From NCBI GenBank assembly GCA_039720395.1, contig CM077832.1, forward strand, positions 12,045,967 to 12,109,966: 64,000 nucleotides of DNA, given 5' to 3'. A program made the position numbers and the translations under genes. Origin of the DNA: Liquidambar formosana. Lineage: Eukaryota > Streptophyta > Magnoliopsida > Saxifragales > Altingiaceae. The notes under the pieces are model-generated. The model saw only the letters and a program-made list of their open reading frames with translations. It had not been told where the DNA came from and did not search any database. This document shows positions 44,022-56,633 of the stretch, piece by piece. Numbering within the stretch: the stretch's first letter is position 1; each line of letters begins with the position of its first letter.

Positions 44022-44022
44022 C
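43903..44022. repeat. (TA)n and (AAAT)n microsatellites
   Basis: A TA run at about 43904-43942 and about seven AAAT units at 43993-44022, separated by 50 bp. Confidence 0.9.
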
Positions 44023-44039
44023 AATGAGGGGTTTTTCAA

Positions 44040-44215
44040 GCTTTACTCCTGTCGAGATTTTAAGCTAAACTAATTCTCTAATGATTCGTATGAGATGATC
44101 AACACTTACACATGCATGCAAGCAATGATAGCCGCAAGGAGTTGAAATGATGACCTTTAGGGAGCGCACGTTGAGCCTAATGGTTCAACCAACCCCGTAA
44201 GGGCATTTGTTAATT
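44040..44215 (-). mobile_element. tRNA-derived SINE, family with copy at 48535
   Basis: Minus strand: box A-like GGGGTTGGTTGAACCATTAG (44178-44197), box B GGTCATCATTTCAACTCC (44138-44155), then a body with ATGATTCG / TTTAGCTTAAAATCTCGACA shared with 48535-48715 in the same order. The pair differ by many substitutions and small indels, so both are old. Confidence 0.5.
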
Positions 44216-46424
44216 TAACTAAAATCGTGGATGAATATATATATAATTCTAAAACTTTGGTATATAAATTTCAACCCAAATAAAGCAAAGTGAATAAATT
44301 CAGTTTATCCAAAGCCGGACATAATTAGCAATCTGAACAAAATCAAATTCCGATTGAAAATCAAATCAAGTCAAATCACCCATTAGTCATGATAATTCAC
44401 CACCATTAAATACATTTCACCCCTCAATTGAAGCCTCATTTGAAAAGAATTGCCCTATCTGTGACCCGGCCCCCAGGCCCCCCACTCTCAATCCTTTGAG
44501 ACGACACTATGCTTGCATCACCGTCCCATAACGGCTCTGGTCCTGCTTAAGAATTGCTGTTAACGCTATGGATGAAATATTAAGCGACAACAGGTTTTTT
44601 TTTTTTAATAATAAGATTCCTATGCTAGAGAAAAATTGATGGGATTAAGCAAATCTTTAAACGCTTGTGATATACGGTTTACCTGTGCTATGGATCTAAG
44701 CCGTTCGTGCAAGCATGTGATTTTCATAAACAGCTGAGATTACCGCATGCCGGGCACAAAGTCGTGCGAGTGATAACTTCACACATACACATGCACACAC
44801 GCAAAAGGGTGGCCAAAAAGGCCTCAAAACGTAGGAGTTGCAGCTCCTACAAAATCATAAACAAAATGGGCTTCATCCTTGTTTGGAAACATCCCAAATG
44901 GAAAACCCATTACGTCCTTCAATTCTAGTTCCAAATTCAAGGAGAAGTCCGCAGCAAAGTTTCCTTCGTGATAAAGCTGTGTGTTGGAGGTCGAACAATA
45001 TTCGATCCAACATGTTGAAATGAGGTAGCTCTAGACTACTACAATTAGTTGAGTATAAGGGCAAGTCTGGGTAAATTTTGCTATATCTCCAGATGTATTG
45101 GCATTAGACTGTTACAAGCTAAAGAAGCTAGCCCATGTCACTTTGTGCCAAAGCAAAAGAAGACAGAAAAAAGAAGGAAGCCCATGTCACAATTGAGATG
45201 AGGACCTTTGTCTAATGGCCCAAAGTTCAGCACGCAACAATGTTGAGAACTTACCCAGTGTTGTCCGAGTAACCCTTGAGCCATTCTCCTCTCTGATTTT
45301 CGAAGCAGTACTGTTATGGTACCCATAGCTCCTACCATGCAAGTTATCTGTTCATTCTCATTCGATGGTTAATTTACATGGCATATCACATCAACCAATT
45401 TTTAAAATATATATAAAAGGTTGCAATTAATGTAACATGCCATATAAGCCTACATGGGATGCCATGTCAACCAATTTGTTAGCATATACCACGTGAGCTG
45501 CAAGTTGAATGAGAGCAGAGTATGATTATAAATATTGATAGATACACCATTATTTTCCTTTCGAAAAGCCCTCGCATCTCAACAAGGGCCTTTTAAAAAA
45601 AATTTAAAAGAAAAATGAAAAAGATATCAAGTTAGAAGAGAAAGAAAGAAGTTACAGCCCCATGGGGGGACATAAAAGAACCTTGCCCCTTAGAAGAAAG
45701 TAAGAAAGGAGCAAAGGGCTGGTTATCCAAAGGACTTTCCAAGTTTCCAGTATTGATCCAAAATTCCAAACCCAGCAAAAAGGAAAACCACATCAAAGCC
45801 TAAACCCACGAGTGGTAGGAGCATTATAATGGTTCTGAGCCAGGCGTAGGGGAAGAGGCTTAGGACGGCGCGCAAATGGATTCGAGGCCATAAAGAGGAT
45901 GCCCTCTTTTGCTAACTATGGTTCTGTTTTCTTGCCAAACTTCAACCGCAAATGCACAGAATTTCAGTACAACTGAGTTGTAACCAAGAAAGACCCTGAG
46001 AGATAAAAGAAAAAGGATCGAAAATCCATCACAGAGTGAGGGTCAAAGCTCTCTAGCCTTCTGTCCCTGCAGAGAAGTTGACAGATCTTGCCTATGCTAT
46101 GGCATGCCGCATGCGTACGTACCCTGAGGCCGGAAATTTTACGTTCAGGCCCACAACCTATACAGATGATCATCACATAAGCACATATTAATATAACTTA
46201 TATCAGTATTTGTATTAGGAATTTTACTTTATGGGATCGAATGGTAATAAATCTTAAATCAACTTGATTTTTGGTATGTATCACCTACATGATAAGGTCA
46301 TTTAATTTAACAGTTGGTTTCGTAAAATATGAATCACTTGTATAATTTTAGAGGGTGACCTAACCTAAAATTAGGTTAGGTTAACCTCATAAAAAAGAGA
46401 CTATATATATATATATAGAAGTAG
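44216..46424. other. Intergenic, no gene recognised
   Basis: GC-balanced stretches (44450-44580, 44700-45050, 45640-46150) carry small frames on both strands with no recognisable domain. A fragment of MITE family B (TTAATATAACTTATATCAG) is seen near 46186-46206. Confidence 0.35.
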
Positions 46425-46605
46425 GATGATAATCAAGTAAGTACGTGCTGATATAACTTATATTAACACTCGCATTAAGAGTTATACCTTGTGCATTGGT
46501 GAGATATGAGATACATTGGAACAATACATGCAAGGGATACAACCTCTAATGCATGGTGCTGATATAACTTATATCAATACATACTGATAGAAACATAACC
46601 GGAGT
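46425..46605. mobile_element. Palindromic MITE, family B
   Basis: Left arm GATAATCAAGTAAGTACGTG, CTGATATAACTTATAT; right arm, read inward, CCGGTTATGTTTCTATCAGT then TGATATAAGTTATATCAGCA. Interior GAGTTATACCTTGTGCATTG matches the copy at 39760 in reverse. About 180 bp, non-coding. Confidence 0.55.
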
Positions 46606-46639
46606 AGGAGTAATAATGTAATAAAATAGGTATTGTCAC

Positions 46640-46885
46640 CACAAAATATTTTTTGCACCCTCACCTTATTTACATGTATTAAAGTTTTATGAAAAATATA
46701 AAAGATTTTGATGAAAACTAATTGTGATGTCTACTTGAAAACATCATTTGAACAACTTTGTAGAAATTTTTTTTTTTTTTTCAAAATCTGTCTTATAAGT
46801 ATATTTTTTAGCCATTTTTCATGAAACATCTTTAAAAAACTGAAACATATCAAAATTATAAATGACCTAAAAATCCATTTAAACA
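46640..46885. mobile_element. Fragment of Mutator-type MITE family A
   Basis: Contains GTTTTATGAAAAATATAAAA, a C-poor variant of the arm (GAAAACATCATTTGAACAAC), and the CTAAAAATCCATTTAAACAA block found in the intact copies. The terminal GGGNNCGGCTATTGC repeats are missing, and a 137-bp tandem duplication replaces the right end. Confidence 0.5.
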
Positions 46886-47157
46886 ACAAATTTTAAACTT
46901 TGAATATATATGAGTTTCATACTTATACATTGGACACGATGTGTTGGACTTTAGACTCTCTTATTACCATGATATTATGTGGGCCAAACATTTTAAACCA
47001 TCAATTAAATGATAACATAACAACAAATTTTAAACTTTGAATATATTTGAGTTTCATACTTATACATTGCACGTGATGTGTTGGACTTTGGACTCTCTTA
47101 TTACCATGATATTATGTGGGCCAAACATTTTAAACTATCAATTAAATGATAACATAT
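46884..47157. repeat. 137-bp tandem duplication
   Basis: The unit beginning CAACAAATTTTAAACTTTGA at 46884 is repeated from 47021 with very few differences. It includes TGTGTTGGACTTTAGACTCT. High similarity implies a recent event. Confidence 0.9.
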
Positions 47158-47317
47158 AATGCCTACTCATAGGAGGAGGACGTCATGGACTCAACAGTTG
47201 CACAAGTGAGGTTACTAAAAGGGCGCGCTCGTCTCTTTCTAAAATATGTTTTTTTTTTTCTTTTTAATTTTTTTAAGAAACTTAACATACATGTCATATC
47301 ATATATATATATATATA

Positions 47318-47593
47318 CACGCTGTAATGATTCTATCAATACGTATAAACTTATATCAATATGACTACAAACCTATAATTATTGATTATAAACTTATAAT
47401 TAATTAATTAATTACAAATTTATAATTGACTGACTACAAATAAATAATTATTTGACCTGTGGGCGACATTTGTAATCAATCAATTGTAAGTTTGTAATCA
47501 ATTAATTGTAAGTTTGTAATCAGTAATTGTAGGTTTGTAACCATACTGATATAAGTCTATATCAATATGTACTGATAAAATCATTATCGTGTG
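47318..47593. mobile_element. Fold-back MITE of about 276 bp
   Basis: The left arm CACGCTGTAATGATTCTATC, later CAAACCTATAATTATTGATT, pairs with the right arm, which read inward gives CACACGATAATGATTTTATC and CAAACCTACAATTACTGATT. Pairing extends over about 130 bp per side, and AT runs flank both ends. Outer arms share CTTATATCA-type sequence with family B. Confidence 0.6.
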
Positions 47594-48534
47594 TATATAT
47601 ATATATATATATATTGATAAATATTACTTTAATTGTATTGAATTAATCTTATTAAGTGTTCTAAACCCTTGCAGGGTGTAGAAGCTTGAGCGGCTTGCTT
47701 TTCCTTTTAGGTTTTCCTATTAGCTTATTACTCCTTCCATCTTTAATTAATTGTCACTAAGAAAAAAAAACACATTTTCTTAAAAAAACTTATTAAATGT
47801 TTTCACTTGATCTCTTTCTCTTAAATACAAAATAAAATAAAATGTTGCAATAACGGGGGAGAAGGAACAATAGTGTATGCATAATTATAGGCAGGACTTG
47901 ACCAACAGGAAAAAATTAAAATTAAAAATTATAGGCAGGACATGGGTCCCATCTCTTTTGATTAGAAAAGAATCAGACATATCAGACACCTGTAAGAGTG
48001 GGTGGAGCCGTGGAGCAAAAGGTCGGGCTGAGGATAAGGAAGTGCACGTGAGCATAATAAAGCTGCCATTTGACCAATCAAACTCTGTCGGTTAAGGTGG
48101 CAGCTCGTAATTGGATGAAATAGAATTTAAGATTAGTGGGGTTTTCAGTCCTATGCTTTTTGCAATTATTCATATCTGACCCACACAAGAAAACAAGCCT
48201 TACTTTCACATCTACATTTTTATTTATATATATAAATTTTCCCCTACCTTTTCTTCCCTTCTGGGACCAAAGCAAACAGTAGGGAACACTATTGGATACC
48301 GACTTCTCTGTGACCCACTATTGCACGTGCACACGAGTTGGATACCATAAATTTTGGAGGGACCCACTTGTCACATGTGCCAAAAAATTTTGTTGAAGCT
48401 TTCAAAAAAGGTCACTTTCTCTTATTATTAAAAAAATGGAAAATAAAAAAATAACACTTTTTTTCTTTTGGAAAAAAAAAAGGGAATATCATTAATAAAT
48501 AAAAATACGATTACATTTTTTTTTATTATTAACT
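47594..48534. other. Intergenic, no gene recognised
   Basis: AT-rich, with a short direct repeat (AATTATAGGCAGGAC) at 47881 and 47927. No gene. Confidence 0.4.
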
Positions 48535-48715
48535 ATTAGGAAGGATCTTAACTCTTACTGTCGTCGAAATTTTAATCTAAACTATTCTCTTAACGATTTG
48601 TGTGAGATGTCTTATGGGTCCACATAAGTAGTGATCTCTGCGATGAGTTAAAACAATGACCTTTGAAAAACACACTCAAGATTAACCGCTCAACTAATCC
48701 CGCAAGGACATACGA
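48535..48715 (-). mobile_element. tRNA-derived SINE, second copy
   Basis: Minus strand box A-like GCGGGATTAGTTGAGCGGTT near 48684-48705, box B-like AAAGGTCATTGTTTTAACTC near 48645-48664, then a body co-linear with 44040-44215. Confidence 0.5.
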
Positions 48716-51700
48716 TTACATCTATAAACAATTGGATAAGGTGATCACCAGGAGTCTCTCATTTATGAATTAATGTATTTTGTTTCAATTTTAAGAATTG
48801 ATATACAAATTTTAAGACGGGACTTATGTCATTAGATAGAAAATTCTTTAAGAATCTCCCACACTTGCAAAAACTCGTCAAAAAATAATTTACCATTTGA
48901 TCATACACGCCGAACAAAGCACAAAAAGTGATTGAATTTAATTTTTCTAAGACAATCATTCAAAGGTGTATCTCGGGTCAATGTAAAAGACATGACTTTT
49001 CATGGATTTTGCAATGGCAAATTTGAATGACAGACGGATCTTAGTAGATCTATCTGTCCACTCACACCTTTCTGCCATTCTTCTTGTGATTCAAGAACAT
49101 CTATTGTTAAGATTACCATATCTATGTTTATCCCAACCCCAAAAAAGAACAAAAAAAATATACCATAGTAAAGACAAGCGCTCTTTCAAAGTTGGGATGG
49201 TATCATAGACAATAACACAAGGTTTTAATGTTTTATAAGTTCTTTTCCCCATTTGGCAACTTGTTTATTCCAAGCAAGTCTTCTCCAAAGAAGATCAATC
49301 AACCAACTAATTTGTCAATAATTTAGTTAGTTAATTAACAAAACCCTTTAATTCTTTTAGCCTTGCCCATGTTAAAGACCAAAAGTTTCCATTTTTCTTC
49401 AACTAGCATGCTCCTATTGCCCAATTATTCTCAACAAAGCACCTGGCCAGACAATATTGTTAGGTGATTATCATGAATTCTACCAAACACTTGATGACCC
49501 GGTTTACAACCCGATTGACTCGGAAAATGGGCAATGTGTGAGGGTACCATCATTTATTATTTTGATCCAACACGTTTTTGGTATGGTTTTATACCAGATG
49601 TAAGTATGTTCTTTTGGGATGTGCATACACACATTTATGACAAACTTCTTTTTTGTAACCCGGAAATATAAGGGTTCTGCATGTCATATTTCTTATTAAA
49701 GGAGTGAGCCCATTTTGTGAGTACTGCTATTGGGCATAGCCGGGAATTTTGGGTTTGTACGGTAAATTTGCTTTGTAATCTCAAGATACATAGTGGATTA
49801 ATCATCGCTCACCGAACCATGTAACCCTTGTGCCTTTTTTCTTTGTGTGTTTACTTTAATTTTTGTGTTTGATACATATGTATATATATATGGACAAGGA
49901 TCAATATAATAGACAATATTTTTCCAGTCTTGTGATATCCATCCAATGGTATATATTCCCCAGACTACAATAAAAATATTTGTGAAAAAAATATTATCCC
50001 CGGCCTTATCCTAACCTTATATATATTACAATGGTTTTCGTCACTGACAGATGTGAATTAAAGATACCATCAAATGAAAAAGATAAAGAATTAAACACCA
50101 CTATGTGAATTTATCCTTATGTATTACATAATGCCAAAGTTGGCTCCATGGAGGTGGCTGGAGTGAAAGTGGTCTTTCCTTTTTCCTTTTATCCTTTGTG
50201 GCAACTTGCCGGAGGGCAAGTGATCAAATTGTGTCCCTTTATTTATTTATTTTGTTTTATGGAAGTCTTTTTCAAGTAGAGGATTCATTTTGCAGTGCAA
50301 AATATTCAAAAAATTGGTATAAAAAAAATTAAAAAATAATGCTTAGCATATAATTTGTTCCAAAGTATATTCTATTTACCAATGGCTTGCTCTATGAGTC
50401 ATCCTCATTATATAATGTTAATGTAGCTCATGATTAGAAGATGCCCATGAGACAAGTGATCAAATTGCGTCCTCTACATTTTGTTTGTTTCATGGAAGTC
50501 ATTTTCACTTGATAGATTTATTGCTCCATCCTCTCTGATATAGGATAAAGAAACAGCTCAATACTTTAACCTATCGCTTGTTCCTGGGTAGAAGAGCTAT
50601 CTTAGGATCTTTTTAATTTATGCAAATATTTTTCCTCTGAAAAAAATTTGATTCTAGTCCATTTAGTTTCTGTTTAGTTTTGTGTGTGTGTGTGTGTGCA
50701 TACCTTAGATATTTTCTTGCCCTTATAAAAATTTCAATGTCATATCTATTAATCCAAGTAATCCATTGATGCTAGTATTGTGTCATGTTTGATCTCCTTT
50801 CGGATCAATTTAATTTGGACCGTTTCTTGTAAAAAAATTTGTATAGACAAAATAAGCATATTTTTTTAAAAATTGGGCAAACTAACAAAAAAAAAAAAAG
50901 GAAGGGCCTGGGACAATTAAAGTAGTATAAATTTGACAATAGATTCAGCAATTTAGAAATGAATTAAAATATATTATTATTATTATTATTATTATTTTGC
51001 CAAGCAACAAGGTGACCGAATTGTCAAATCCCAATTAATGCCTGTTCTCATGTGGGGTCATCGTCCCATAAAGTCATTTAACGTTCCGACTAACAGTCCT
51101 AATTAGTGGTTGATCAAAAGAGATTGATTGATTTCGAATCTGAAATGTCTAAATTTACAATTTGTCTCTTTACCATCAAATCAATTCTCGTTAAATAAAT
51201 TAAAAAATATATATTGAGAAATGTAATTTATAAAGAACATGATTGACAAGACAGGCTATCATTTTTTCCAACGATGATAAACATGAAAATATTACAATAT
51301 GTACTGTGAACTTAATTTATGTAATTCTACATGCATATGTTTGGGTGTCAACTAATTCTCTATTGCAAAAACAATAATAAACTGTCATAGAAGTATTTTA
51401 AAATTTAAAATCGGAATTTTGCAATGAAACCCAATTTAGAGAACCCCCCCCCCCCCCCCTCTCTTAAAGAGCCATCATTCTTGTAGACTTGTGGTGCATG
51501 AATTTGACTAAGTAAGATCAATAATTAGATTGAAGTGGTCCATCATTAGTCATTACAATCAAAATAAATAAATAAAAAATGTCTCATCATTGGGTACAAG
51601 CCACATGTGATTACCAACACTTTCAAAATGCATACCAGAGGTTGCTGGGACTTTGACAAGACCACATTAAATAAAGCCTACACAAAAGACACCATCCTAG

Positions 51701-53046
51701 TCAGATATGTAGGTGCCTATGGTTTTTTCCTGCTAGGAATATCTCCTCTCTTTTGAATTCGGCTAATTTCCCCTACTTCACTTTCAAGACTTCTACCTAA
51801 CTGGGCTTCCTTCCTCTTATTATATCCTATTGTATTCCGAATAACTCCCCAAAACCATGGACTTATTTGGAAAGATAAGGTTAAATTTATAATTATTATT
51901 TGATTTTTAAATAAACTAATCCATAATTAGTTTTAAAAAATTATGATTATATATGGTTTTCAAAAGAAAACTGAATTATTTAACAGAAAAGAAAAACTTA
52001 CCTAACAGAAATTAAAACTAATTAAATTAACTAATCTTTACAGGTTTGGCAAACATGAGGAAGCATGGCTGCAATAGCTGTTGAATCCTCTACTGGTACG
52101 AGGACAACTGTGTGGACTGGCGGGCACAAGTTACAACTAATTAACTGGAAATCCATAGCTAACTGCAATCTGCCTCATTTACTTAAAAAAACATGTTAAT
52201 TAAACTGGCAAATATCCACAGTATTTGTTTTCTTCCAAGGTGTTTTAAAGCCAAAGTATCTAAGACTAGCTTGGTGGCCCAAAATAATGTATATAGATGG
52301 TATCAAAGGCACAAAAATGTTGACAAAAATTTAGAATGAAGTCATTTCATAAACTCTTAAAATTAATTCGACCTATAACATCAATTGTAGTGGTGGTATT
52401 AATTTTTTTGATAATAAATTTGTGTATTTAATATTACGTAAAATACATTACCAACCATAATGAACTAATGTAAGTGGATGAAGAGGCTGATTTTTTATTT
52501 TTTATTTTATATTGTCATTTATAATTCCGGAAAAAAAAATAATGGAAAAGTAGCATTACTCAAATTAACAAACAGAAACCACAACACTAGCCTCTGAAAA
52601 ATAGAAATCAAAATTTCAATTTGAAAACTTTCCCATGTACAAGAGTAGCTCAATGGGCATTCCCATGCAATCCTAACATTTTGCTTCACTATTTACACTT
52701 GCAGGAGGAAGAAGAAAAAGGAGAGAGAGAGAAGGAGAGAGCTCTGCCGGGAGTTAGCGGTGACCGTGAATGAGCAGAGAAGACACATAATTTTCTCCAA
52801 ATTGCACTTGAATCAAGTGATAATTAGAGAGCAGCGGCAGGGACTTTATTCAGTCGTGCCAGCAGAGGAGCATGACTACACATCTCCTGATTATGTATAG
52901 CCTTCCTTTTTGTTCTCTAAGAAACCCTCCAAGCCTTCTGCATGATAACCTTCTCTTGGAATTTCTCATGGTGGTGCCACTCCTGCCCATCTCTTCAATT
53001 CCTATAAACTCCACCTTCAATTCTTTCCTCTAAGAGAGAGAAAAAA

Positions 53047-53077
<31 letters not shown>

Positions 53078-54935
53078 TTTCACCTTGCAGTAATGTTTGA
53101 ATGAATGTGAAGTCTCTAGGCCGTCTTATAGAAAAATGGGTGTGGTCCAAAAGTTATTATAGAGACATCACAGATAGGGCCCCTACACCCACAGACCCAC
53201 TCAGGATCCAAAACAGCCCCCCCTCCTCCTCCTCTCTCTCTCTCTATCTCTCTCTCTGTATTTGCCAGGTCATCCTATGCATGAACATTAATGTGGACAT
53301 CAACCACCAGAACAATTGGTCTGCTCTATATATATATAAAATGTAAAAAAGAAGCAGCCAGTTACTGGATTTTTGGGCTGCCATGTTTCCATCATGATAC
53401 TATTATTTCCATGAAGAAACTCCGAAGTTTCCTTATCATGTTTGTTTGTTCGACAGCATTGTGCCATATGGAAAAATGTACGTGTATAAAGCATTAATGC
53501 CCTAGCTATAAGTCACTAACTTTTTTCTTCTGTACCCACGGCCAGTACATTGAAAGAATCCAGTGCACCCCTAACACCACAAACACCGTGGTCCCAACAT
53601 TGGAATTATGCCATTTGGCCGAAACAACTCGACGTTATCGTTTGCATTTTTTTTTTTTTTTTTGGCCATTTTTTAATTTCGATATCAGGACCACACAATG
53701 CAGAGCCAGCACTCAAACTTTTCTCGTTATGACAAGCTAAGTGTCGTCGCATCCACCACACGATTAATATCACGTTAGCCGGCCATGTGATGTTACCGCG
53801 CGTGGTAGAGCTTGACCCCACCATGGGGGTTGAAAGTACTTCATTACAGAGGGTTGTGCTTGGGGTGGAAAATTTTTTGGTTCACATTGTTAATTTAGTC
53901 AAGTTTGATTTTGGTTGTAGATTAATCTAACCAAGTGATTGATCCTATGCCAAGTTGGGCCAAACTTGGACTACCATAGGGTGCAACACAAACCCTAATG
54001 TGAGATAAAGAGCATAATGATGTGAGTGCTAAATTACTTGCATTATATATCTTCCAATTTTGGCTTCTTTCAAGCCTTAGGGATGGGCTTAGGTCAACCT
54101 CCAACCTGATCCAACCTAATCGAGTTGTAGCCCTAAAGAGAATGGTTGCTCTTGCTGGAAGTGTCTAATTTAGGAAAACTTATTCAGCGTATAGCATGTG
54201 ACCAGATACGCGCTTGCACTTAGACTAGGGCATATATGGGTTACACTGCATAATTTCTCTTAATTTAGAGTTAAGGACGACTTCTAGTACGTACACGTGC
54301 GTATCTATTTACATCACCAAATGGAACTCATTCATTGAATGAAGAGGGGACATTATAGATTTGCATATTACTATAATATGAAAGCTCAAAGTTCAAGATA
54401 TTGCGATCGATTACTGACAATTTCTTTTAACGTAACCAAACTTAAGCCTGATTAATAGCAATAAACAAGACAAAATCCTACATGTTTTGTCTAGTGCTCC
54501 CGCCATATCACTTGGGGTAGCAGCTTTCTATCGTACATGAGAGAGAGAGATATATGATATTTTGTTCTATACATGCGAACATACAATGTCATATATTCCC
54601 TCCGTTCTTAATTGATCGTCACCTTTGAAAAAAATGTTTTTTTTTATGAAACCCTATTAAATGTGTTCGCATTAATATATATGTCTTGACATTCAAACTT
54701 TGCCTTCAAATGTACAAAACATTAGAAAAAGAGAATACCCTTTTAAGGGTATTTTAGGAAATGAAATAAAATGAATCATTAACTTTTGAAATACGACAAT
54801 AATTTTGAAACATCCTAAAAGAAAAAAAGAGACCGATAATTTAAAAATAAAGGGATCGTAATAAAAACATCTTCATAGATCAACCATAAAAAATATCTAG
54901 TTAGTCAACCCTTAGGGATTTGGACAAGTCGACTC
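48716..54935. other. Intergenic, no gene recognised
   Basis: About 6.2 kb without a recognised gene. Present are a (GT)n at 50682-50699, (TTA)n at 50971-50996, a 16-base C run at 51444-51459, (GA)n at 53053-53079 and two loosely similar blocks (AAGTGATCAAATTGTGTCC near 50219 and AAGTGATCAAATTGCGTCC near 50453). 52680-53280 has CT/GA-rich leader-like DNA. A hAT-like end (GAGTTGTAGCCCTAAA) stands near 54121-54136 without a partner. Confidence 0.35.
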
Positions 54936-54939
54936 CTCC

Positions 54940-55190
54940 ATGGCAATAGACCTTTTTTATTTTTATTTTTTTTACCAAATAGGTAAAAATGCTCTATCAA
55001 TCCCGACACAAGAAGCAAAGGTCTTGAGTTCGATTCTTGTTAAATTTCTTGAGACTACCCACATAAGGTTTTATAATTCTCATGGGCCTTAGTCTTACTT
55101 AATCCATATGAGTTGTGAGCTCTTACATGGGTCTGAAATTTGCCCGAATGATTCTTTCGTTATCAATAAAAATAAAAATAAAAAAAAGAA
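54940..55190 (+). mobile_element. SINE-like copy with A-rich tail
   Basis: Box B-like GGTCTTGAGTTCGATTCTTG at 55020-55039, then about 130 bp of body and a terminal TTATCAATAAAAATAAAAAT, AAAAAAAG tail. Box A is degenerate. The order and length fit a tRNA-derived SINE in plus orientation. Confidence 0.4.
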
Positions 55191-56006
55191 TCCGACATCA
55201 ATTTTGAAATACACTTTCCAAACTCAAAAACTATCGAAGTTACAACTATCCCAAGCAAGCACATAACCTATCATCGTGCATAAATGATTATAATGAACTT
55301 GCAACTGTCTGATACGGTGTCCTGTTGAAATAAGGGCACATCTCACTTAAGCAATTTAATTCCTTTGCATTAACAAATGGACCTTGACCATTCCAATCTC
55401 AGTGATTTTATTCTGGACTGGAATGTGGTCCACAAGGGTTTTTTTTTTTTAATTTTTATATTTAAAATAACAACTTCATAAATCATTAATAATAATAATA
55501 AAATAGGAGAGGAAAAGCAACCAGCTGCAAAACAAAACAACCTGCACACCAAAAGATGGAACTAGCTAAAATAGGTTACTGCAAATTGACACATTTGTTT
55601 ACCTCTTTCAGGACAAAAATTGAAGCACAGACTATGCCACGCCACAAGAATAGGCCACTGAACTTTCTTAAGTCTCCATCAATTATCTGAACTTTATTAA
55701 AGCCACCAATGATTAAAGTCTTAGGGCTCTGGCATGCCCCACGGCCAAGAAACATAGGCCGAAACAATATTGATGTATTCTTCAATTTAGATGATCAATT
55801 AGAGCCAATGAAAAACCCAAAACAAAACAAATTTCAAACAATTATCTCTTATTTAATTGATACAATATGCCTGTTGATCCTATCCAATAAAAAAAAAATC
55901 CTGTTGGGGTTGAAGCCTACATGATATTCAAGTGACATCTGATAATGGGCTTGGCCCACTCAGATTAGCATGAGTTTTAAGCCAAGTTCCCACAAGGTCC
56001 CACTAA

Positions 56007-56049
<43 letters not shown>
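55191..56049. other. Intergenic, no gene recognised
   Basis: AT-rich with a TA microsatellite at 56011-56046 immediately before the next MITE. Small frames at 55576-55785 and 55709-55924 overlap on opposite strands and have no recognised domain. Confidence 0.4.
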
Positions 56050-56050
<1 letters not shown>

Positions 56051-56633
56051 AATAACGATCAGTTAAACACGTGCTGATATGAATTATGGGAGCCTCTATT
56101 GGCAGCTGAAAACTTTCTTTTCATTCCCCACTTATTTTACATTTTAAAATTTTATGAAAAATATAAAAAGTTTTTATAAAAATTGGACGCGCTATCTATT
56201 AAAAAGCATCATTTTGAACAACTTTGTAAAATAAAGTTTTTCCAAAATCTGTCATTTAAGTAAAATTTTTGGTCATTTACAATCTTTGTTATATAAATGA
56301 CTACAAAGTCCATTTAAACGATAGATTTTTGAAACACTTTCTTCTACAAAATTGTTCAAAATGATGTTTTCTAGTAAATTAAGTAATCAGTTTTTATGAA
56401 AACATTTTATATTTTTCATAAAATCTTAAAATATAAAATAAGTGGGGGATGAAAAGCAAGTCTTGGAGTGTCAATAGAGGTCCCCATAAATTATATCAGT
56501 TTTCATATTAGAGGTTATATCTCATGTATTAATGGGTTAAGGGATATATTAGACCAACACATATACTACAACTTCTAATAAATGGCATTGATATAATTAA
56601 GTTATGTGAGCATGTACTAATTTCTTGATCAGG
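56050..56633. mobile_element. Palindromic MITE family B, split by a nested MITE
   Basis: Left arm GATCAGTTAAACACGTGCTG, ATATGAATTA; right arm, read inward, CCTGATCAAGAAATTAGTAC, ATGCTCACATAACTTAATTA. Removing 56088-56485 plus one TSD restores a copy of about 180 bp like that at 46425. Confidence 0.6.
56088..56485. mobile_element. Mutator-type MITE family A, nested
   Basis: Ends GGGAGCCTCTATTGGCAGC and, read inward, GGGGACCTCTATTGACACTC. Flanked by ATGAATTAT (56079-56087) and ATAAATTAT (56486-56494), a 9-bp TSD with one mismatch. The 398-bp palindromic body shares AAAAGCATCATTTTGAACAA and its inverse with the other copies. Confidence 0.7.

Noticed and set aside
50217..50520. Tandem duplication around AAGTGATCAAATTG
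   Set aside because: Only about two short blocks align and the intervening sequence does not, so a true duplication is not supported.
53850..54140. Possible hAT element ending GAGTTGTAGCCCTAAA
   Set aside because: No partner inverted repeat was found on the left side.
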